64,000 nucleotides of DNA from JASGCP01 sp965263285. GTDB taxonomy: Bacteria; Bacteroidota; Bacteroidia; Chitinophagales; Chitinophagaceae. The stretch spans positions 62,001 to 126,000 of the forward strand of contig CBDHHD010000004.1 of assembly GCA_965263285.1 (NCBI GenBank), in the 5' to 3' direction. A program made the translations under genes and the position numbers. Below are positions 63,826-64,000 of the stretch, one piece after another; the stretch's first letter is position 1; every line of letters starts with the position of its first letter. The notes below the pieces were generated by a model. The model had not been told where the DNA came from. It searched no databases and saw nothing but the letters and a program-made list of their open reading frames with translations.

Positions 63826-64000
63826 GGTATAACGACTTTTTTAGTGAACAATCGCAAAAATAATATATTTTTAAAAAAACCAATTTATTTTTGATTTTTG
63901 GCTACATCTTTTTTAAGGTGCTGGAAGCATGGATTATTACATACATATAAACATGGAAATAATAGGAAATATCTGATGAGGACTGCCCTCAGATAAAGAG
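63826..64000. mobile_element. MITE family A with family B core, cut by window end
   Basis: GGTATAACGACTTTTTTAG at 63826, an inverted outward -7 box (TATTTTTG on the minus strand, near 63854-63861), then family B from GGCTACATC at 63900. The layout is identical to the copy at 41436. The right terminus is beyond the window. Confidence 0.8.

Noticed and set aside
1..64000. tRNA and rRNA genes
   Set aside because: No cloverleaf with a TTCRA T-loop and an acceptor stem was found by eye in the gaps; a covariance search would be needed to exclude them fully.

Overview
The window is AT-rich DNA from a member of the Bacteroidota. Three things point there: promoters of the phylum type (TTTG, about 18-22 bases, then TAnnTTTG) upstream of several genes; a short primary sigma factor; and gene families typical of the phylum (DUF2400, a DUF4369/TlpA-like thioredoxin lipoprotein, a DksA-like gene beside ileS, a long IleRS). 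Lysine/DAP genes (lysA, dapD), heptose genes for LPS (hldD, rfaE2) and an NRPS-PKS sit in a background of decayed insertion sequences and many short inverted-repeat elements. That background fits a host-associated or recently bottlenecked lineage (inference); I do not name a species.

Layout. 0-3.5 kb: partial DUF2400 gene, lysA, a 46-aa RiPP-precursor-like gene, an IS66 remnant and a glutathione peroxidase. 4-9.1 kb: OPT transporter, tryptophanase-like lyase, pssA and rsmI in one direction. 9.3-18.2 kb: repeats, a frameshifted secreted-protein gene, two surface-sugar genes, a thioredoxin lipoprotein, an RRM protein and a fused beta-oxidation enzyme. 18.3-22.7 kb: insertion elements nested inside one another. 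22.75-33.7 kb: a 3403-aa hybrid NRPS-PKS preceded by a broken second copy of its own thioesterase end. 34-40.1 kb: ACC-deaminase-like gene, glycosyltransferase, hldD, proC, then the rluD-lspA-rfaE2 run. 40.1-43.3 kb: IS and MITE debris, a small Cys-rich membrane protein and a tandem array of about 134-bp terminator-bearing units. 43.3-49.1 kb: ileS, DksA-like, rbfA and glycosyltransferase operon. 49.6-53.7 kb: rpoD, and divergently an AhpD-like, quinone reductase, sugar-kinase-like and secreted-protein run. 54.6-61.7 kb: defence-like island (Fic, type III Res and Mod, coiled-coil membrane protein). 62-63.8 kb: dapD, rhodanese and a Sfp-type phosphopantetheinyl transferase.

How it fits together. 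The PPTase is the kind of enzyme needed to activate the carrier domains of the NRPS-PKS. That megasynthase reads C-A-PCP-C-A-PCP-KS-AT-ACP-TE and has no reductive domain, so an acyl-dipeptide extended by one unreduced ketide is the simplest inferred product.

The most distinctive feature is the repeat system. Three families of short elements (called A, B and C here) have GG...CC termini; several copies have exact 8-bp target duplications. They share a palindromic core and shuffle as composites. Families A and C carry outward-facing Bacteroidota promoters next to one terminus, one of which lies just upstream of the OPT transporter. One B copy sits directly behind the ileS -7 element.
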